A stretch of 64,000 nt of DNA from Nocardia sp. NBC_00508. GTDB lineage: Bacteria > Actinomycetota > Actinomycetes > Mycobacteriales > Mycobacteriaceae. Below, piece after piece: positions 61,901 through 64,000 of this stretch (its first letter is position 1; every line of letters begins with the position of its first letter). The DNA lies in the NCBI RefSeq assembly GCF_036346875.1, contig NZ_CP107852.1, positions 4,650,001-4,714,000 on the forward strand, read 5' to 3'. Below the pieces are notes generated by a model that saw nothing but the letters and a program-made list of their open reading frames with translations, was not told where the DNA came from and did no database searches. Made by a program: the position numbers and the translations under genes.

Positions 61901-64000
61901 GCCTGCTGCGCTATCTGAACCCGGAGACCGCCGCACAGCTGGGCGCCGCGGGGCAGATCAGCTTCAACTATCTGGGTCGTGTGTCGGCGGGGGAGATCGG
62001 TGGAGAACTCGCCGAGCTGGGTTGGGCGCCGGTGGCGGATCTGGGGCAGCTGGATGCCGAGATGGATCCGGACATGCCCGCGAACGGTGTGATCGACCTC
62101 AACGCGATCGTCACCGACGGCGGGGACGGTCCGCGGCTGGGTGCGTCGTTCGCCTTCCCCAGGGGGCTGTTGTCCCGGGAGCGGGTGCAGGAGCTCGCAG
62201 ATCTGTGGGTCGCGGCGCTCGCCGCACTGGCTCGGCACGCACAGCGGCCGGATGCCGGTGGCCTGACACCGTCGGACCTGCCGCTGGTCACGGTCGGCCA
62301 ATCGGATATCGACGTATGGGAACGGAATTACCCGGCGCTGTCGGACGTGTGGCCGCTGTCGCCGCTGCAGTCCGGCCTGCTGTTCCACGCGCTGATGGCC
62401 CAGTCGGGTGTCGATGTGTACATCACCCAGGCCAGGGTCGACCTGGGCGGCGGCTTGGACGTCGAGCGGCTGCGGGCGGCGGCGCAGGCGGTGCTGGACC
62501 GCTATCCGAACCTGCGGGCCGCGTTCGTCACCGATGCCGATGGTCAGGCCGTGCAGCTGGTCATGGACCGGGTCGAGGTGCCGTGGCGCGAAGTCGATCT
62601 GACGCACTTGCCCGAGTCCGAGCAGTCGGCGCAGCTACAGCGGTTGGTCGCGCTGGAGCGCGAGACCCACTTCGATATGTCCGCGGCGCCCCTGATGCGG
62701 TTCACCCTGTACCGCACGCAAGGAGGGCTTTCCGGACCGGCGAGCGGCGACACGGGCGACGTTTCCGGGGAGAGTGCCACCGAGCCGCAGTGGCACCTGG
62801 TGATCACCAGCCATCACATCCTGCTCGACGGCTGGTCGAACCCGCTGCTGCTGCGTGATGTGCTGGTGCTGTACGCGACGCGCGGTGATCGGTCCGCGCT
62901 GCCGCGGGTGACGTCCTACCGCAACTTCTTGAGCTGGCTGGCCGGCCGGGATCAGGAAGCGTCGCTGAAGGTGTGGGCGGAGGCGCTGTCCGGCGTGGAC
63001 GAGCCGACTCAGCTCGCGCCGCAACCGCAGACGACCGAGCACTACGAGATCGGGAAGCGGATCACCGAGATCGACGCCGACGGCGCCCGCCGGATCACCG
63101 GCCGCGCCGCCGAACTCGGCGTCACGGTGAACACTCTGGTGCAGGCTGCGTGGGGCATTCTGCTCGGGCGGCTCACCGGTCGCGGCGACGTGGTCTTCGG
63201 CGCGACGGTGTCCGGCCGTCCGGGCGAGCTGACCGGCGTGGAGTCCATGGTGGGCTTGTTCATCAACACGCTGCCGGTGCGGGTGCGCGTGGACGATCGG
63301 CTGACGGTCGGCGAGTTCCTGGAGCGGCTGCAACGCGAACAAGCCGGGCTGCTCGACCACCACTACGTGGGTCTCACCGATATCCAGCGGGTCGTCGGCG
63401 CCGGCGCGCAGTTCGACACCTTGCTGATCTTCGAGTCGTACCCGATCGACCGGGACGCGATCGCCGCCGTCAGTTCCGTGGACGGCATGTCGGTGACCGG
63501 TGTCGGTCTCCGGGACGATACCCACTACCCGCTGACCATGCTGGTGCACTCGGCGTCGACGATCGAGCTTACGTGGAAGTATCTGGGCAGCCGGTTCACC
63601 GCCGACGAAGTGGAAGCCCTCGCCGCACGGCTGCTCGGGGTGCTGGAGGCACTGGTCGGTGATCCCGGTGCACGGGTCGGCGCGATCGATATCCTGCTGA
63701 TCAGCGGCGAGCGGGATCGAATCCTGCGCGAGTGGAACGACACCCGGCATCCGGTCGAACCGGAACTACTGTTGGACGGCTACCGCCGTGCGGTACAAGC
63801 GCATCCGGACAAGGTCGCGGTGATCTACGAGGGCCGCGAGCTGACTTACCGCGACTTCGACGAGCGGGTCAATCGACTTGCGCGCCTGCTGATCTCGCGT
63901 GGAGTCGGCGCGGAGTCCCTGGTGGGGCTCGCGGTCCGTCGTTCGCTGGATCTGGTGGTCGGCATGTATGCGATCATCACCGCGGGTGGCGCCTACGTGC
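58903..64000 (+). CDS. Non-ribosomal peptide synthetase, first part (A-T-E-C-A..., runs off window)
   Basis: About 1699 codons visible. Adenylation domain 1: residues about 10-500, A3 motif YTSGSTGKPKG at 179-189, GYGPTE, TGD, and K in PIGKLDRN. Carrier domain: phosphopantetheine Ser572 in GGDSILSIQL. Epimerisation domain: HHFVVDG (789-795), TVGWFTSAYP. Condensation domain: HHILLDGW (about 1304-1311). A second adenylation domain starts near 1605 (WNDTRHP, LTYRDFDERVNRLA) and is cut. It begins directly with A, so it is a starter module that loads an amino acid and epimerises it to the D form. By eye the specificity residues read D-A-L-V-V-V-G-V-W-K, a tentative code. ATG 58903 is chosen. Confidence 0.92.
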   Translation, partial: MSRDRRAPRGRRRVGLLFGSLLTAAVESAAGAVAVRFNPSGDPSDDRQLTYRELDELSSRLARELIAHRIGAGDTVAIGMTRSIESVLAVWAVAKTGAAYVPVDPAYPPERIAHILSDSGAVLGLTVTAHRQALGSGVDWVELDDPAHAARIAERPGHPISYADRVRPVDPRHPAYVIYTSGSTGKPKGVVVTHTGLGALVAAAREALRVHQGSRILHVCSPNFDASVLELLLAFSSGATLVVAPPHAFGGPELADLLRRERVTHIVITPGALESVDPAGLDDLEVVEVGGEECSPDLIGRWARDDRLFVNGYGPTEVTVWATVSGPLRPSEPVTIGSAIAGVGAFVLDARLRPVPAGVIGELYLSGPALAQGYLGRPGLTAERFVASPFGAETGDPSTGRAPGARLYRTGDLVRRNEADGTLEYLGRLDFQVKIRGFRIELGEIDNALTAHPAIDYAATLGKTLPSGAKVLVSYVLPHAGTGVDTEELATFVAGRLPEYMVPAAIVVLDTIPLTPIGKLDRNALPEPAFVGREFRAPVSEAESIIAEVFATVLGVERVGLDDSFFALGGDSILSIQLVARAKARGVVFTARDVFDHRTVAALAEIAALDGTSEQHRLAELPGGGVGAIPLPPIMAGTLANGSSYQRFSQSMALRLPAGIDRATLNATISAVFDHHDVLRARLRRSSEGESLSATAGSVSDAAWLFEALERGAVDVGSLVRRVELPADVDDAELSRRASAEYDAALGRLDPSNAVMVQFVWFAFTGTELDGSADAGSSGRRDVLLVVAHHFVVDGVSWRILLPDLAVAWSQLAGGQPVALPANGTSMRRWAHALVDAAKHPARVAELPFWQQVSATADPALGARAFDPAVDTFATVDRVQVTLSAEVTDAVLTAIPGRYHGGVNDGLLSALALAVSKWRGETSGGTVLVKLEGHGREEDVVAGADLSRTVGWFTSAYPVRLNLAGAAVDAAFEGGKPLGDIVKSVKEQLLAIPDKGLGYGLLRYLNPETAAQLGAAGQISFNYLGRVSAGEIGGELAELGWAPVADLGQLDAEMDPDMPANGVIDLNAIVTDGGDGPRLGASFAFPRGLLSRERVQELADLWVAALAALARHAQRPDAGGLTPSDLPLVTVGQSDIDVWERNYPALSDVWPLSPLQSGLLFHALMAQSGVDVYITQARVDLGGGLDVERLRAAAQAVLDRYPNLRAAFVTDADGQAVQLVMDRVEVPWREVDLTHLPESEQSAQLQRLVALERETHFDMSAAPLMRFTLYRTQGGLSGPASGDTGDVSGESATEPQWHLVITSHHILLDGWSNPLLLRDVLVLYATRGDRSALPRVTSYRNFLSWLAGRDQEASLKVWAEALSGVDEPTQLAPQPQTTEHYEIGKRITEIDADGARRITGRAAELGVTVNTLVQAAWGILLGRLTGRGDVVFGATVSGRPGELTGVESMVGLFINTLPVRVRVDDRLTVGEFLERLQREQAGLLDHHYVGLTDIQRVVGAGAQFDTLLIFESYPIDRDAIAAVSSVDGMSVTGVGLRDDTHYPLTMLVHSASTIELTWKYLGSRFTADEVEALAARLLGVLEALVGDPGARVGAIDILLISGERDRILREWNDTRHPVEPELLLDGYRRAVQAHPDKVAVIYEGRELTYRDFDERVNRLARLLISRGVGAESLVGLAVRRSLDLVVGMYAIITAGGAYV

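Noticed and set aside
58948..62607. 1219-codon open frame antisense to the NRPS
   Set aside because: A shadow of G/C-rich codon use on the other strand; composition is Arg/His/Gln-rich without domains.

Overview
The window is high-GC actinobacterial chromosome, most likely Nocardia or a close relative. Pointers are GTG/TTG starts, G/C third codon positions, a mycothiol S-conjugate amidase, an antigen-85-like esterase, a short-chain Z-prenyl diphosphate synthase, IdeR-type iron boxes, and two blocks that, as I recall it, keep the Mycobacterium tuberculosis gene order (Rv1022-Rv1026 and Rv1072-Rv1092). Organism and synteny are inference from reading; no search was run.

Layout. 1-6960: an iron-linked island. 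An ornithine-cyclodeaminase-like gene cut by the window edge and an Fe(II)/2-oxoglutarate amino-acid oxygenase run leftward; a family-5 ABC importer (binding lipoprotein, two permeases, fused double ATPase) runs rightward; two IdeR-like boxes lie between them. 7033-11408: lpqU, eno, an ftsB-like gene, a DUF501 gene and ppx, with eno bracketed by inverted copies of a palindromic repeat. 11434-16463: SRPBCC protein, POT peptide transporter, amino-acid permease, a six-unit tandem repeat array, ribonuclease Z. 16704-17585: a UAA-anticodon tRNA followed by remnants of two regulators. 17623-25640: esterase, SDR, a TerD gene next to a membrane-anchored binding-protein-like gene, and a run of lipoproteins including DUF305 and an enlarged DUF6153-like protein.

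26357-40091: methyltransferase, BI-1/YccA protein, thiolase, SGNH hydrolase, cystathionine beta-synthase, a TM-helix channel-like protein with a collagen-like tail, acyl-CoA dehydrogenase, metB, greA and a DUF4307 gene. 40089-43168: two essentially identical IS110-family elements in tandem, each followed by an 80-bp repeat, in the divergent DUF4307/mca control region. Each has a 239-nt non-coding left end with segments matching its own junctions, as expected of a bridge RNA. 43276-57963: mca and partner, FAD oxidoreductase, TIGR03086 protein, YyaL-type thioredoxin-fold protein, HigA-like antitoxin with a toxin fragment, HAMP-adenylate cyclase, hemolysin-III/PAQR protein, Z-prenyl synthase and coaA. 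58903-64000: start of a large NRPS (A-T-E-C-A...) that runs off the right edge behind a long upstream region containing a 12-bp dyad.

How the genes work together: the left island looks like iron-regulated amino-acid modification plus import of a peptide-like ligand, possibly a siderophore. The centre is housekeeping (glycolysis, division, polyphosphate/ppGpp, transsulfuration, mycothiol, CoA and prenyl synthesis). The most unusual features are the tandem IS110 pair with readable guide segments, the repeat units sitting at start codons, and the TerD/binding-protein pair.
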